Assembly: GCF_028473645.1 (NCBI RefSeq)
Contig: NZ_CP097269.1
Location: forward strand, 4,983,501 to 5,047,500
Length of the DNA: 64,000 nucleotides
Direction: 5' to 3'
From: Acidovorax sp. GBBC 1281
GTDB lineage: Bacteria; Pseudomonadota; Gammaproteobacteria; Burkholderiales; Burkholderiaceae_C
The notes under the pieces were generated by a model. That model worked only from the letters and a program-made list of their open reading frames with translations, was not told the origin of the DNA and did not search any database. Positions 24,802 through 33,848 of this stretch are shown here, piece after piece (the stretch's first letter is position 1; each line of letters begins with the position of its first letter). A program made the translations under genes and the position numbers.

Positions 24802-25425
24802 ATGAGCCGGGCCAGCCAACTCGCCTCGCTGGCGCAGGCGCTCCAGCTGCGGCTCGAAGCCCTGCACGAAGGCATGGACCCGAGCTGGCGTGCCCCGCTC
24901 GGACTGGCGCAATCCGCCCAGGACTGGGACCAGGGGGCCGTGGGACAGCGCATGTCCATTGCGCTGTATGAACGCAGCTGCGGCCCCCTGCCCCCCCTGC
25001 CCTCCCTGGACCACCCCGCCAGCCGTCTCGCGCTGATGGACCGGAAAAAAATGCTATCGCGGTTGTGCGCTCTCGCGCTGCTGGGACGGCCCGGTGTGCT
25101 GCGCTGCTGCGTCGAGCGCACATCGCGGGCCGCGCTGCAGCAATGCCTGGGACCGGCCTACGGCGCCTTGCGCGGCCTTCAGGAAGGCACGCCCGTGCCC
25201 AGTGAAGTCGCAGCGTGGACGCCCCTCGCGTGGGCCTGGGTCGGTTACCGCGAGCTGGTGCGGGAAGGCGTGTGGCCAGACCGGGGGTTGCGCCGGCTGG
25301 CCCGCTTGTCCCTGCCCCTGTCGCGGCAGGACGAGCCCCGCGCCGGGCATGTGCCGGCGGCACTCAGTCCGGCCCATGCCCGCCTGGAGCGTCTGGAATC
25401 CCTGTTCGAAGGCACACCATGCTGA
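24802..25425 (+). CDS. hrpB4: HrpB4
   Basis: A 207-residue soluble protein from ATG 24802 (MSRASQLASLAQALQ), placed as hrpB4 is between hrcJ and hrcL in Xanthomonas and Ralstonia. Recognisable parts are the central ALMDRKKMLSRLCALALLGRPGVLRCCVER and WTPLAWAWVGYRELVREG. Family members are likely SctK-like cytoplasmic sorting-platform accessories. The sequence is poorly conserved, so the call relies on position and on size. It overlaps hrcL by seven bases. Confidence 0.8.
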   Translation: MSRASQLASLAQALQLRLEALHEGMDPSWRAPLGLAQSAQDWDQGAVGQRMSIALYERSCGPLPPLPSLDHPASRLALMDRKKMLSRLCALALLGRPGVLRCCVERTSRAALQQCLGPAYGALRGLQEGTPVPSEVAAWTPLAWAWVGYRELVREGVWPDRGLRRLARLSLPLSRQDEPRAGHVPAALSPAHARLERLESLFEGTPC

Positions 25426-26483
25426 TCTGGTCCAACCCGAGTGGCGCCCACCTGCGCACCGATACCGGCATCCTTCGGGCCGATGAAATCCCCACGGTGA
25501 CCGGCGTGCTGGGGCTGCTGGAGAGCGTCCGAAATGAATGCGCCGCCATCCGCGAGGAAGCCCAAGCGCAGGCACTGCACACCGCCGAAGAAGCCGAACA
25601 GTCGGCCCAGGCCCTGCTGCAGCAAGCGCGGGAAGAGGCCGAAGCCCTGGTGGACGAGGCCCGGCGGGAGGCCGCTGCCGAGCGGGAACTGGGCTACGCC
25701 CATGGCGAGCGCGAAGCCGCCGCGCGGTGGCACGGCCGCTTCGCGCAGCTCAAGGCCACGCATGAAGCCGCCTGGCACGCCATGGACACCCAGCTGGCCG
25801 GCGTGGTCGCGCTGGCCGTCGAGCGCATCGTGCAGTCCGAATCGCGCGAAGCCCTGTTCCGGCGCGCCTTGTGGACCGTGAAGGATGCGCTGCGCCAGGC
25901 CGGAACGGCCAGCCTTCGCGTTCACCCGGACGAGGCCGACGCGGCACGCACCGCCATTGCCTCGGCCGTGCGTGGGCCGAACGAACCCGAGGTGCGCATC
26001 GAGACCGACGCGTCGCTCGCGCTGGGCTCCTGCATCTTCGAGTCCGACATCGGCCGGCTCGACACCAGCCTCGGCGTGCAGCTCGCTGGTGTGCGCTCTG
26101 CACTGGAGCGGGCCACCCGGTTGGCGATGGCCAATGCTTCGCAGGAAGCCAGTACGCCGCCAGACCCCGAAGAGATCGAGATGGAACCTTTGCATGAGGT
26201 CCAGCCGCCGTCCGCCCACGAAGCCACGGGGTGGCTGGAGACGGAGGCGGAGGAGCCTCTCGTACCCGAGGATCCGCTGGACACAGAAGATCCTGAGTCC
26301 GAGCAAACCCTGGTATCCGTTGCACAGCCTCTGGCCCAGAGGGCAGACGCTTCGCCCAACTGGTTCTCATCCGCCAAGCCGTTGGAAGACGAAGACGATG
26401 CGACGGACTGGCTCGAAACCCTGGACCCGATGAACGGGACTGCCGGCGACGGCGATGACGAAGAGGAAAAGCACCATGCTTGA
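25419..26483 (+). CDS. hrcL: HrcL (HrpB5), ATPase regulator/stator
   Basis: The peripheral stator that binds HrcN, 354 residues from ATG 25419. A long coiled coil (residues ~40-110, rich in Ala, Glu and Gln: [35 protein letters not shown]) leads into the FliH/SctL-like C-terminal domain ([58 protein letters not shown]). Unusually, an acidic Pro/Glu/Asp-rich extension of about 110 residues follows ([11 protein letters not shown]…DDEEEKHHA), making the protein longer than most HrcL. The extension overlaps the start of hrcN and could be regulatory. Confidence 0.92.
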   Translation: MLIWSNPSGAHLRTDTGILRADEIPTVTGVLGLLESVRNECAAIREEAQAQALHTAEEAEQSAQALLQQAREEAEALVDEARREAAAERELGYAHGEREAAARWHGRFAQLKATHEAAWHAMDTQLAGVVALAVERIVQSESREALFRRALWTVKDALRQAGTASLRVHPDEADAARTAIASAVRGPNEPEVRIETDASLALGSCIFESDIGRLDTSLGVQLAGVRSALERATRLAMANASQEASTPPDPEEIEMEPLHEVQPPSAHEATGWLETEAEEPLVPEDPLDTEDPESEQTLVSVAQPLAQRADASPNWFSSAKPLEDEDDATDWLETLDPMNGTAGDGDDEEEKHHA

Positions 26484-27798
26484 AGTCTCCGGACTGCCCC
26501 AATGGATGGAGCAGGAAATTGCCTCCGCGACGATCGTTCGCCGCAGTGGCAAGGTCGTCGAGGTGATCGGCACCTTGATGCGCGTGACCGGCCTGGACGC
26601 CAAGCTCGGCGAGCTTTGCCATGTGCTCGATGAAAGCGGTGGCTTGCTGCAGGCCGCCGAGGTGATCGGCTTTGCCAACGGCCAGAGCATCCTGTCGCCG
26701 TTCGGATCGATCCTTGGCGTGCGGGGCGGCTCGGCGGTGGTCGGCCTGGGCGAGGTGCTGTCCGTCCCTGTGGGGCCCAAACTGCTGGGCCGGGTAATCG
26801 ACAGCCTGGGCCAGCCCATCGATGGCAAGGGCCCGCTCGATTGCCTCGAGCGCCGCCCGGTGTTCGCCCTTCCACCCACCCCGATGGAGCGGGAAATGAT
26901 CGAGCACCCCTTGCCCACCGGCGTGAAGGCCATCGATGCCCTGCTCACCCTGGGCGAAGGCCAGCGCATGGGCATCTTCGCCCCGGCGGGTGTCGGCAAG
27001 AGCACGTTGATGGGCATGTTGGCGCGTGGCACGGAGTGCGACATCAGCGTGATTGCGCTCATCGGCGAACGGGGCCGCGAAGTGCGCGAATTCGTCGAGT
27101 TCATTCTGGGCGAAGAAGGCATGGCGCGGTCCGTGGTGGTGTGCGCCACCTCCGATCGGTCGTCCAGCGAACGCGCCAAGGCAGCCCACGTGGCCACCGC
27201 CGTGGCCGAGTACTACCGGGACCAGGGCCTGAAGGTGCTGCTCATGATGGACTCGCTCACCCGCTTCGCCCGCGCGCAGCGGGAAATCGGCCTGGCAGCG
27301 GGCGAGCCTCCCGCGCGGCGCGGCTTCCCGCCCTCGGTGTTCGCCGAGATCCCCCGCCTGCTGGAGCGGGCCGGCATGGGTGCGGTGGGCTCGATCACGG
27401 CGCTGTACACCATTCTTTACGAGGACGAGAGCGGTGGCGACCCGATCTCCGAGGAAGTGCGAGGCATTCTGGACGGCCACATGATCCTGTCGCGCAAGAT
27501 CGCGGCGCGCAACCAGTACCCGGCCATCGATGTGCTGGGCAGCCTGAGCCGCGTGATGTCGCAGATCGTGCCCAAGGACCATCAGCAGGCGGGAGGACAC
27601 TTTCGCCGCCTCATGGCGAAATACGACGAGATCGAACCGCTGGTGCAGATGGGAGAGTACAAGCCCGGCAACGATGCGCTCGCGGACGAGGCCATGCAGA
27701 AAATGCCCCAGATCCTGGATTTCCTAAACCAGGCCACATCGGATCTCTGGGATTTCGACCGATCGGTGGGCACCCTGGCACAGGTGGCCAACGGCTGA
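26476..27798 (+). CDS. hrcN: HrcN, T3SS ATPase
   Basis: The hexameric ATPase that unfolds and releases export substrates. The 440-residue protein has the Walker A motif APAGVGKST at residues 169-177, Walker B in [11 protein letters not shown] near residue 260, and family segments [30 protein letters not shown] and [28 protein letters not shown]. The ATG at 26476 has GAGGAAAA upstream and overlaps hrcL by eight bases. In other group II clusters hrpB7 and hrcT follow; here the operon ends and a convergent pair of unrelated genes begins 16 bases downstream. Confidence 0.98.
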   Translation: MLEVSGLPQWMEQEIASATIVRRSGKVVEVIGTLMRVTGLDAKLGELCHVLDESGGLLQAAEVIGFANGQSILSPFGSILGVRGGSAVVGLGEVLSVPVGPKLLGRVIDSLGQPIDGKGPLDCLERRPVFALPPTPMEREMIEHPLPTGVKAIDALLTLGEGQRMGIFAPAGVGKSTLMGMLARGTECDISVIALIGERGREVREFVEFILGEEGMARSVVVCATSDRSSSERAKAAHVATAVAEYYRDQGLKVLLMMDSLTRFARAQREIGLAAGEPPARRGFPPSVFAEIPRLLERAGMGAVGSITALYTILYEDESGGDPISEEVRGILDGHMILSRKIAARNQYPAIDVLGSLSRVMSQIVPKDHQQAGGHFRRLMAKYDEIEPLVQMGEYKPGNDALADEAMQKMPQILDFLNQATSDLWDFDRSVGTLAQVANG

Positions 27799-27814
27799 CC
27801 CCTCGGGCCAACGG

Positions 27815-28543
27815 TCAGGCCAGGCGGCGGGGCAAGAGACCGGCGAGCGAGGCGATGGCCATGCGGCCCACGCCGGGCGCCGTGCGCCATGCGAACCGCG
27901 TTGCCTGCCCCAGCAGGCCCAGCGGGCGCACGTGGCCGTCAACCATGTCCCGCCACAGCAGCCCCGTCATCAGACGCGACAGATCGATGCCGAGGTAGAG
28001 CGTCGCCAGCGCCAGGCATGCCACACGCCGGGCATAGCCCACACCGAATGCGCGGGCCACATCGGAGGCCACATGGCGATGTCCGACCTCTTCCTCGCAA
28101 TGCCAGCGCCACATCCGCGCCTCACGGCCATCGCCCTGCAGCCAGGCTGTTCCCTGCAGCACCTGCGCTGAGAGCAGCGCGGTCAGTTGCTCGAACGCCT
28201 CGGCCAGTGCCAGGCGTGTCGGCAGCGGCAGACCGGCCAGGTCCTGGACCGCCGCCGCAACCCGCCCCTGCAGTTTGGATACCGGCACGCCGGCCTGCGC
28301 CAGGCGCTCGTTGTAACGGCGATGCGCTCGCTGGTGGGTGGCTTCTTCCCGCACGAAGCGCAGGGCCTCGTCACGCAGTGCGGGGGCCGAGACGCCTTGC
28401 CCGCCGTCGGCCTGGAGCGCGTCGGAGATGGCATCGATCACGAAGGCTTCGCCGGACGGCAGCAAAAGCGACAGGGCGTCGAAGAACCGCGTGCGGAACA
28501 GGTCCCCATTCCAGGGCACCATACGGGCGTGCGTCGCGGTCAA
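27815..28543 (-). CDS. Metal-dependent hydrolase-like protein (DUF/Metal_hydrol family)
   Basis: A product of about 242 residues with the family's helical, His/Glu-rich plan: FFDALSLLLPSGEAFVIDAI, then FVREEATHQRAHRRYNERL (E-x-x-H) and MWRWHCEEEVGHRHVASDV (H-x-E-E-x-x-H). These are plausible di-metal ligands as in the predicted metal-dependent hydrolase family. The start is uncertain: TTG at 28543 overlaps the previous stop (TTGA), while ATG 28522 (MVPWNGDLF) has no clear ribosome site. It forms a two-gene unit with the upstream GNAT gene, inserted between hrcN and the effector genes. No link to secretion is evident. Confidence 0.75.
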   Translation of the reverse strand: MTATHARMVPWNGDLFRTRFFDALSLLLPSGEAFVIDAISDALQADGGQGVSAPALRDEALRFVREEATHQRAHRRYNERLAQAGVPVSKLQGRVAAAVQDLAGLPLPTRLALAEAFEQLTALLSAQVLQGTAWLQGDGREARMWRWHCEEEVGHRHVASDVARAFGVGYARRVACLALATLYLGIDLSRLMTGLLWRDMVDGHVRPLGLLGQATRFAWRTAPGVGRMAIASLAGLLPRRLA

Positions 28544-29328
28544 AGCAGCGCCCCAGCCCAGTGCGTGGCACGTCGCAGTACCGCAAACGGCAGGATGCGC
28601 CACAGGGACCATGCTGCCGCGAGCGGCACGGTGCCACGCAGCAGGACGCCGTGGTCCAGCGAATCTGCGTGCGGGAAATAGTCCGGCCGCACGCCGACGA
28701 TCTCGCGAAAGCCCTTGCGGTGGTAATACCGCAACTGGGCATCGGTCGGCAGGCCGCCGCGGCGCGAATGCACATAAGTTTCCGCATCGGGCGCAAGCCC
28801 TTCCTGCAAGGCGCGGCGCAGGCCGGGCACCGGCGATCCCAGGTAGATGTCGCGCCAGCCATGCCGAAGCGCATGGGGCCAGAAGAAACGGATCAACTGG
28901 CAGGCCGCTTCCGGGTCCACGCTGGTCAGGCTGATCCCGAAGAGGCTGCCGCCAGGCTGCGCACCGCCCGGTTGTCCCGCGCAATCGTGCCAGGAACGGG
29001 CGGCCACCAATGCCTCACGGCAGGCCGGTTTCATGAAAAGCGATGCCAGCGCCTCCCCTGTTTTAGGGCAGAACGCACCTACGCACAGATCGGGATGCGC
29101 CAGGATGCGACTTTGCAGAGCTGCTTCGTCAGCGGCTTGCTCCGGCGTCCATTGCCGGGCTTCCAGACGCAGCAATTGCGGAATGTCTTCCAGACCCAAA
29201 AAACGCGCGCGGGGCCGGATGGCCGCCTGTGAAACGCCCTGGGGCACCATGGCTGGCGAACGCGTTCTGCGCGATGGCAACCAGGAGCCCGCTGGCGCGG
29301 TGCGCCGAATCTGCATATCGAAAGACAT
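28540..29328 (-). CDS. GNAT-family N-acetyltransferase, paired with the hydrolase-like gene
   Basis: The 262-residue product begins MSFDMQIRRTAPAGSW. Central stretches (FLGLEDIPQLLRLEARQWTPEQAADEAAL, CVGAFCPKTGEALASLFMKPAC, SLFGISLTSVDPEAACQLIRFFWPHALRHGWRDIYLGSPVPGL) follow a GNAT topology, with a possible CoA-contact region at the VDPEAACQLIRFF helix. The substrate is unknown. Its stop overlaps the possible TTG start of the next gene. It is divergent from the LRR effector, with which it shares a 164-base intergenic region. Confidence 0.65.
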   Translation of the reverse strand: MSFDMQIRRTAPAGSWLPSRRTRSPAMVPQGVSQAAIRPRARFLGLEDIPQLLRLEARQWTPEQAADEAALQSRILAHPDLCVGAFCPKTGEALASLFMKPACREALVAARSWHDCAGQPGGAQPGGSLFGISLTSVDPEAACQLIRFFWPHALRHGWRDIYLGSPVPGLRRALQEGLAPDAETYVHSRRGGLPTDAQLRYYHRKGFREIVGVRPDYFPHADSLDHGVLLRGTVPLAAAWSLWRILPFAVLRRATHWAGALL

Positions 29329-29401
29329 GGGCCGGATGATCGCCAGCCCGTATGAAAGGCTGATGACACCCCGTGCAATCGGCCACCGCTGGCTTGGCCC
29401 G

Positions 29402-29463
29402 CTCGCTTGTCGGTCGATCGCTTCGCATGCCGCCTGCCTGCGCTGGGCATGGCTACCTACCCT
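29402..29463 (+). promoter_or_regulatory. Imperfect PIP box and -10 of the LRR effector gene
   Basis: CTCGC-N15-TTCGC at 29402-29426 differs from the PIP consensus only in its first base. TACCCT at 29458-29463 fits YANNNT at the correct 31-base spacing. The gene starts 29 bases beyond it. Confidence 0.7.
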
Positions 29464-29492
29464 GGAGGCATCCCGATCAACGCGAGAACGCC

Positions 29493-30956
29493 ATGAACAG
29501 CCTTATCCTGAAAAGCCCCCCTACAGAACTGCGCCCGGTAGCGGGCGGCCTCTTGGCCTGGCTGAGCGCCAAGGCCTCCGGCGCCCATCGCCTGCGCCGT
29601 GCATCGTCCCGTCGCATGGGTGGCTCGTCCTCGGCGCCTGCCGCAAAGCAAGCAGCCGCCCGGCCGGCCGAGCAATCCGTGCGGGACCTGTCCGAGGGGC
29701 AGGCTGGCGTGCCGGTGGTGCGTGGCACACAGGGCCTGCTCGATATTTGCGAAGACGGACTTTTTCCCGGGTTGCGCAAGATCGTGCTGCGGGGCGAGTT
29801 CAGCGACGCGGATCTGCAGCACCTGCCCGGGTCGCTTGAGGAGCTGGAACTGCTGCATTGCAAAGGCATCAGTTCCGCAGGCCTGGCACAACTTTGCCAG
29901 TTGGATCTGCGCTCGCTCACGGCCCGCCATCTGCACATCGATGCGCAAGGCGCCGCGATCCTCGCAGGCCATCCCACGCTGCGCTGCCTGGACCTCAGCC
30001 ACAACCCGATTGGCGATGAAGGCGCTCGCGCGCTGGCTCGAAACCCCGGCGTGCAAACGTTGCGGCTGAACGACTGCGGTATCGGCAATGCGGGAGCGGC
30101 CGGCTTGGCGGCCAACCCCCACCTTCAGGTGTTGGAGCTGCGCAGCAACCCCACGCTGGGAGCCGAGGGCATCCGGGCCCTGGCCCGCAGCCACAGGATG
30201 CGTTCGCTCGACCTGAGCGACAACCGGCTGCGCGACCCGGCCATCGCCCCGCTGGGCAGCAACCGCAGCCTGACCCATCTGGTACTGGGCGGCAACCTGA
30301 TCGGCGAGGACGGTGCGCGCAGCCTGGCGGCACACCCGTTCCTGGAGTCGCTGAACCTGCAACGCAACCGGATCGGCGACAAGGGCGCCGGCGCTCTGGC
30401 GCGCATGCCTCGGCTGCACACTCTGGTCGCATCAGGCAACGGTATCGGCACGGCCGGTGCGCAAGCCCTGGCGCAGCACATCGCCCTGACCACCTTGGAC
30501 CTGCGCCACAACCCGATTGGCGATGCCGGTGCCCAGGCGCTGGCCGACGCCCCGTCCCTGGTCTGCCTGGATGTGGGCAGTTGCCAGGTGGGCAATGCCG
30601 GCGCGTGCGCGTTGGGCCGCTCCCGCACGCTGACTCGCTTGGTCCTGCGCAACGACATGGCCGGCACCGTGCAGATCACGGAAGCCGGCGCGTGCGCACT
30701 GGCCGCCAGCGCCTGCCTGACCGAACTCGACCTGGAGGGCCACCAGATCGGCTCCGGTGGTGCGAGAGCCCTGGCAGCCAATCCCCGCCTTCAAAAGCTG
30801 AACCTGGCCCGCAACCGGATCGGCGAGTCGGGCGCGCACGCGCTGGCCGGCAATCGCACGCTGGCATCGCTGGACCTGTGGAGCAACCCGTTTTCAGAGC
30901 GGGGAAACCGAGCGTATGCGCAAACGCATCGCGCGCTGATGACGGCCCTCGGTTGA
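29493..30956 (+). CDS. GALA-like leucine-rich-repeat type III effector
   Basis: A 487-residue protein (MNSLILKSPPTELRPVAGG…). The first ~75 residues are Ser/Ala/Arg-rich, a secretion-type N terminus. From residue ~85 to the end there are about 14-15 LRRs of 24 residues in the ribonuclease-inhibitor style: LxxLDLSxNxIGDxGAxALAxxP. The repeated G-A-x-A-L-A motif is the hallmark of Ralstonia GALA effectors. GALA proteins also carry an N-terminal F-box that binds Skp1; I see no clear F-box here, only GLLDICEDGLFPGLRKIVLRG and LQHLPGSLEELEL before the repeats. It probably acts in the host cell by protein binding. PIP-type promoter upstream; neighbours are T3SS genes. Confidence 0.85.
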   Translation: MNSLILKSPPTELRPVAGGLLAWLSAKASGAHRLRRASSRRMGGSSSAPAAKQAAARPAEQSVRDLSEGQAGVPVVRGTQGLLDICEDGLFPGLRKIVLRGEFSDADLQHLPGSLEELELLHCKGISSAGLAQLCQLDLRSLTARHLHIDAQGAAILAGHPTLRCLDLSHNPIGDEGARALARNPGVQTLRLNDCGIGNAGAAGLAANPHLQVLELRSNPTLGAEGIRALARSHRMRSLDLSDNRLRDPAIAPLGSNRSLTHLVLGGNLIGEDGARSLAAHPFLESLNLQRNRIGDKGAGALARMPRLHTLVASGNGIGTAGAQALAQHIALTTLDLRHNPIGDAGAQALADAPSLVCLDVGSCQVGNAGACALGRSRTLTRLVLRNDMAGTVQITEAGACALAASACLTELDLEGHQIGSGGARALAANPRLQKLNLARNRIGESGAHALAGNRTLASLDLWSNPFSERGNRAYAQTHRALMTALG

Positions 30957-31038
30957 AGATTTCCGGCAACGCCGGATTGGTCGATCACCCCGGTCCAGCG
31001 ACCGGGGCAGGCCTGCACAAGCACCTGATGCCAAACAC

Positions 31039-33093
31039 TCAATCGGACTTGGGTTTGACCCAATGGGTCAGTTCCTCCCGGTGTTGGATGGTGCGAAGGG
31101 CCTGATCGACCATCCACCGGATCTGCGAGATGTCGTCGCGGTGGCTGCCTGCGCCAAGCTCGCCTTCGGCCAGCAGCGCTTTGGCCTGTTCCAGTTTGGC
31201 CTTATTGAACTCTCCGGCCTCTTCCAGTTCGGCCAGTTCATTCAGCGCCGTGCTGAGAAACATCGCGTGATCGCCTGCATGCGCGGGATACGCGCCCTGA
31301 AGATCCGCCGCCATGGCAGCCGCCTCCTTCTGCGCAAGGTAGGCCGAGTTGGAAAACCGCACCAGCTTGTTCTCTCGCCACTTGTCCAGCGAGCTACCCA
31401 AGTTATAGGACATGTTGTCCAGTACGCTTTTTCCGGCTTGCCAGATCCAATCGTTGGAAGAACTCTGCCCAGACTGCTGCAACTGGTAGCCCGGTGAGCG
31501 CTGGGATTCGCCCTTCAATGGCGAGTTGGAACCGTGCCTGCCCAATTGCGCCACGACAGAGCCGATTCCTCTTGATCCAACGCTTGCCATCACGTTGGAC
31601 GCGATGGCTCGGCCCACGTCCCCCAGGCGGGCATACACCTCATCTCCATTGGGCAGCAATGACCGGCTGGTGCGCCAGGGGCCCGCCCAGAAGTGCTCCG
31701 TGAGCGCAAGAGTCTCCTTGGCCACGTCGAGGCCATAGCCCGGCAATCCCGCGATGTCGGACAGCGCGGCTGCAGGCATTTCAGGCCGTGGCAGGCTCTT
31801 GGCGAACACGTTGGCCTTGTGCGTTCCTCCCAAGAGATCGTCCAGGTTGGTGTAAGCCACAGATTTGCCCATGCCCAACGTCAACTTGGTCATCCCGCCG
31901 CCCAACCCCGAAGCCCAAAGCGCGTGCGCGAACACCAGTGCCGGGTTCGAAAATGCGTGCAACGGCATGACCTGACGGCGCAACACATTGAAGACTGCCG
32001 TCATGAGCGGCTGGGCAAAAACGCCCACATGCTTGCCGTCCAAAATCTTTTGCAGCGTCTCCACCGATTTGCGCCGTGCCGCTGCCAAAGCCTTCAGTTC
32101 GTTCATCGTCGGCTGGTCGGCAGGCCCACCCAGAGCGCCCTCGACCACCGGCCTCCAGAATTCCTTTTGATTGTTCACTACGCGCAATTGCACGGGACAG
32201 GGATCGGGAACCAGCACCAGAGGGTCAATGGCTTTGAACTGGGGGAAATTGGCCAATGCAGCACGCCGATCCATCGCGGACAGCAAGGTGGTATCGGCCA
32301 AATGGGCGGTGAGCCCACCGACCACACCACCCGCCAGCAAGGGGTCGTAATCGTTGTTGAGTTCACCGACGTTGACCGTTTGTCCTGCAGCATTGACGCC
32401 CGAGCGCGGCGCGAGGGCCGTCGCTACCGAGTTGGTGGCGGGCGAGCGGGCCATCGAGCTCAACACCTGCCGCGCAAAGTCGTACCCCGCGGGCAATGCC
32501 GCATCGCCAGCCCGCAGGGAATAGCTGTCGGCTCCAGCGGCCTCACGCGCATCGGCCGTCTGGCGAGCCCATTCGCGGTACTGCGCGGCCATCTCGTGTT
32601 GCTTCGGGATGTCGGTACGAAAAGACATGTTATCCAGAGCGGCCGCCAAGCGATCGCCCGCCGATTGAGCGGGCCGGCCTGCCGCCGCAGGATTGCCCGC
32701 CGCGGGCGGCATGTTGGCCTCCAGGTCCACCGCGTCGACACAGATCTGCTGCGCCAGCGCATGGGCTCCCGCCCGCGCGCCGATTACCATGGTCTGCGCC
32801 ATGAGCCGCCCACCCGACTGCAGGGTCTGGCCGATCGCTCCCGCCCAACTGCGAGAGGCTGCGGCACTGGCTTCAGCCGTTCCGGAGGAGTTGGCGCCAC
32901 GCTCGGGCAACACCGTGCGGCGCACGGGGCCGCCACTGTCCGGTGTTCCAGGGGAAGCTCTCGGGCTCAAGCTTTGGTGCTCTAGCGTCTGCGACCGGGA
33001 CTGGTCGACCGGGTTGCCGGGGGGCGCCGTGTTGGTGTCTGTACGGTGGGGGGTGGGCCGGATGCTGCGGCTGGTGATGTTCGGATGGTCCAT
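31039..33093 (-). CDS. xopF1: XopF1 (Hpa4)-like type III effector
   Basis: A 684-residue protein starting MDHPNITSRSIRPTPHRTDT. The Ser/Pro/Thr-rich N terminus is typical of secreted effectors. The long body contains hydrophobic or weakly amphipathic stretches (FPQFKAIDPLVLVPDPCPVQLRV, VFAQPLMTAVFNVLRRQVMPLHAFSNPALVFAHALWASGLGGGMTKL, LPGYGLDVAKETLALTEHFWAGPWR) and a helical C-terminal domain (MFLSTALNELAELEEAGEFNKAKLEQA). Size, plan and a small acidic chaperone-like gene directly upstream match the hpa3-hpa4 (xopF1) pair carried in the hrp clusters of Xanthomonas. Function in the host is unknown. A PIP box was not found nearby. Confidence 0.75.
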   Translation of the reverse strand: MDHPNITSRSIRPTPHRTDTNTAPPGNPVDQSRSQTLEHQSLSPRASPGTPDSGGPVRRTVLPERGANSSGTAEASAAASRSWAGAIGQTLQSGGRLMAQTMVIGARAGAHALAQQICVDAVDLEANMPPAAGNPAAAGRPAQSAGDRLAAALDNMSFRTDIPKQHEMAAQYREWARQTADAREAAGADSYSLRAGDAALPAGYDFARQVLSSMARSPATNSVATALAPRSGVNAAGQTVNVGELNNDYDPLLAGGVVGGLTAHLADTTLLSAMDRRAALANFPQFKAIDPLVLVPDPCPVQLRVVNNQKEFWRPVVEGALGGPADQPTMNELKALAAARRKSVETLQKILDGKHVGVFAQPLMTAVFNVLRRQVMPLHAFSNPALVFAHALWASGLGGGMTKLTLGMGKSVAYTNLDDLLGGTHKANVFAKSLPRPEMPAAALSDIAGLPGYGLDVAKETLALTEHFWAGPWRTSRSLLPNGDEVYARLGDVGRAIASNVMASVGSRGIGSVVAQLGRHGSNSPLKGESQRSPGYQLQQSGQSSSNDWIWQAGKSVLDNMSYNLGSSLDKWRENKLVRFSNSAYLAQKEAAAMAADLQGAYPAHAGDHAMFLSTALNELAELEEAGEFNKAKLEQAKALLAEGELGAGSHRDDISQIRWMVDQALRTIQHREELTHWVKPKSD

Positions 33094-33146
33094 GGGAAAG
33101 GTCCTTGGGGTCCAGGAATCGGGGAGACGATAGGTCTAGCGAAAAC

Positions 33147-33596
33147 TCAAGCCGAGGCCGGACCGGGCTGCTCCAGCAATGCCTGCAGCACGCTGGCACC
33201 CACGCCGTTGAGCATGTCCATGGCGGTGGCCGCGTCTTGCGGCGCCTCAATCCACGACAGCGAACTGAGCTGCAGCATGCCTTCGGCGGAGGCGCCCAGG
33301 TACCAGCCGAACTCTTTCAGGATAGCGGCCTGCAGCGTCAAAAGCTTCAGGACCTCCGGTCCGGCTAGCTCTTGCGCTGCGATGGGCAGCAGCACTTCGG
33401 GCAGTACCGCGGCTTGTTCGGGGTGCAGATGGAAGCGGCCGGTCAAACCGGCTGGGCCGCTGATGACCCGCGGGGCCATCAGGAAGAGGCCGTCTTCCGC
33501 CCGCAGGCCGATGTGCACGGCCAACTGGGTCAGGAAATCGATCTGGGCGCGCGTCGCGGCCTCGGGCACGCGAGCAACGGTGGATGGGGCGCTCAT
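33147..33596 (-). CDS. Hpa3-like type III chaperone for the XopF1-like protein
   Basis: A 149-residue soluble protein (MSAPSTVARVPEAATRAQIDFLTQLAVHIGLRAEDGLFLM…). It has an alternating strand/helix pattern, an LTGRFHLHPEQAAVLPEVLLPIAAQELAGPEVLKLL helix and a Leu-rich C terminus (DMLNGVGASVLQALLEQP). It lies 53 bases upstream of the xopF1-like gene, as hpa3 does relative to hpa4 in Xanthomonas oryzae. A class-I-type chaperone role is inferred from position and size. Confidence 0.6.
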   Translation of the reverse strand: MSAPSTVARVPEAATRAQIDFLTQLAVHIGLRAEDGLFLMAPRVISGPAGLTGRFHLHPEQAAVLPEVLLPIAAQELAGPEVLKLLTLQAAILKEFGWYLGASAEGMLQLSSLSWIEAPQDAATAMDMLNGVGASVLQALLEQPGPASA

Positions 33597-33848
33597 GGGA
33601 GTGTCCTATGACGAATTGAGAGGGGGGTGTGGGAGAGAAATCAGTGCACGGAGGTGGCACCGACGGAAAGACATTGCACTGCCGCTGCTGCTGAAAACGA
33701 GGCAGCAGGCCGTGTGGCGGCGGGATGCGCCGCACGCAGGCGCAGCGGCTGGCAGGGCAGGCGAACGCCTGCATGCACCAGCGGCTGTGGCCAAGCAAGG
33801 CAGGAAGATCCGCTGGCATGACGCAGCAGACTTCCAGCCTCTTTTTCA

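Noticed and set aside
33597..33848. PIP box upstream of the chaperone-xopF1 pair
   Set aside because: Only isolated CGAA motifs with wrong spacing were found in these 252 bases.
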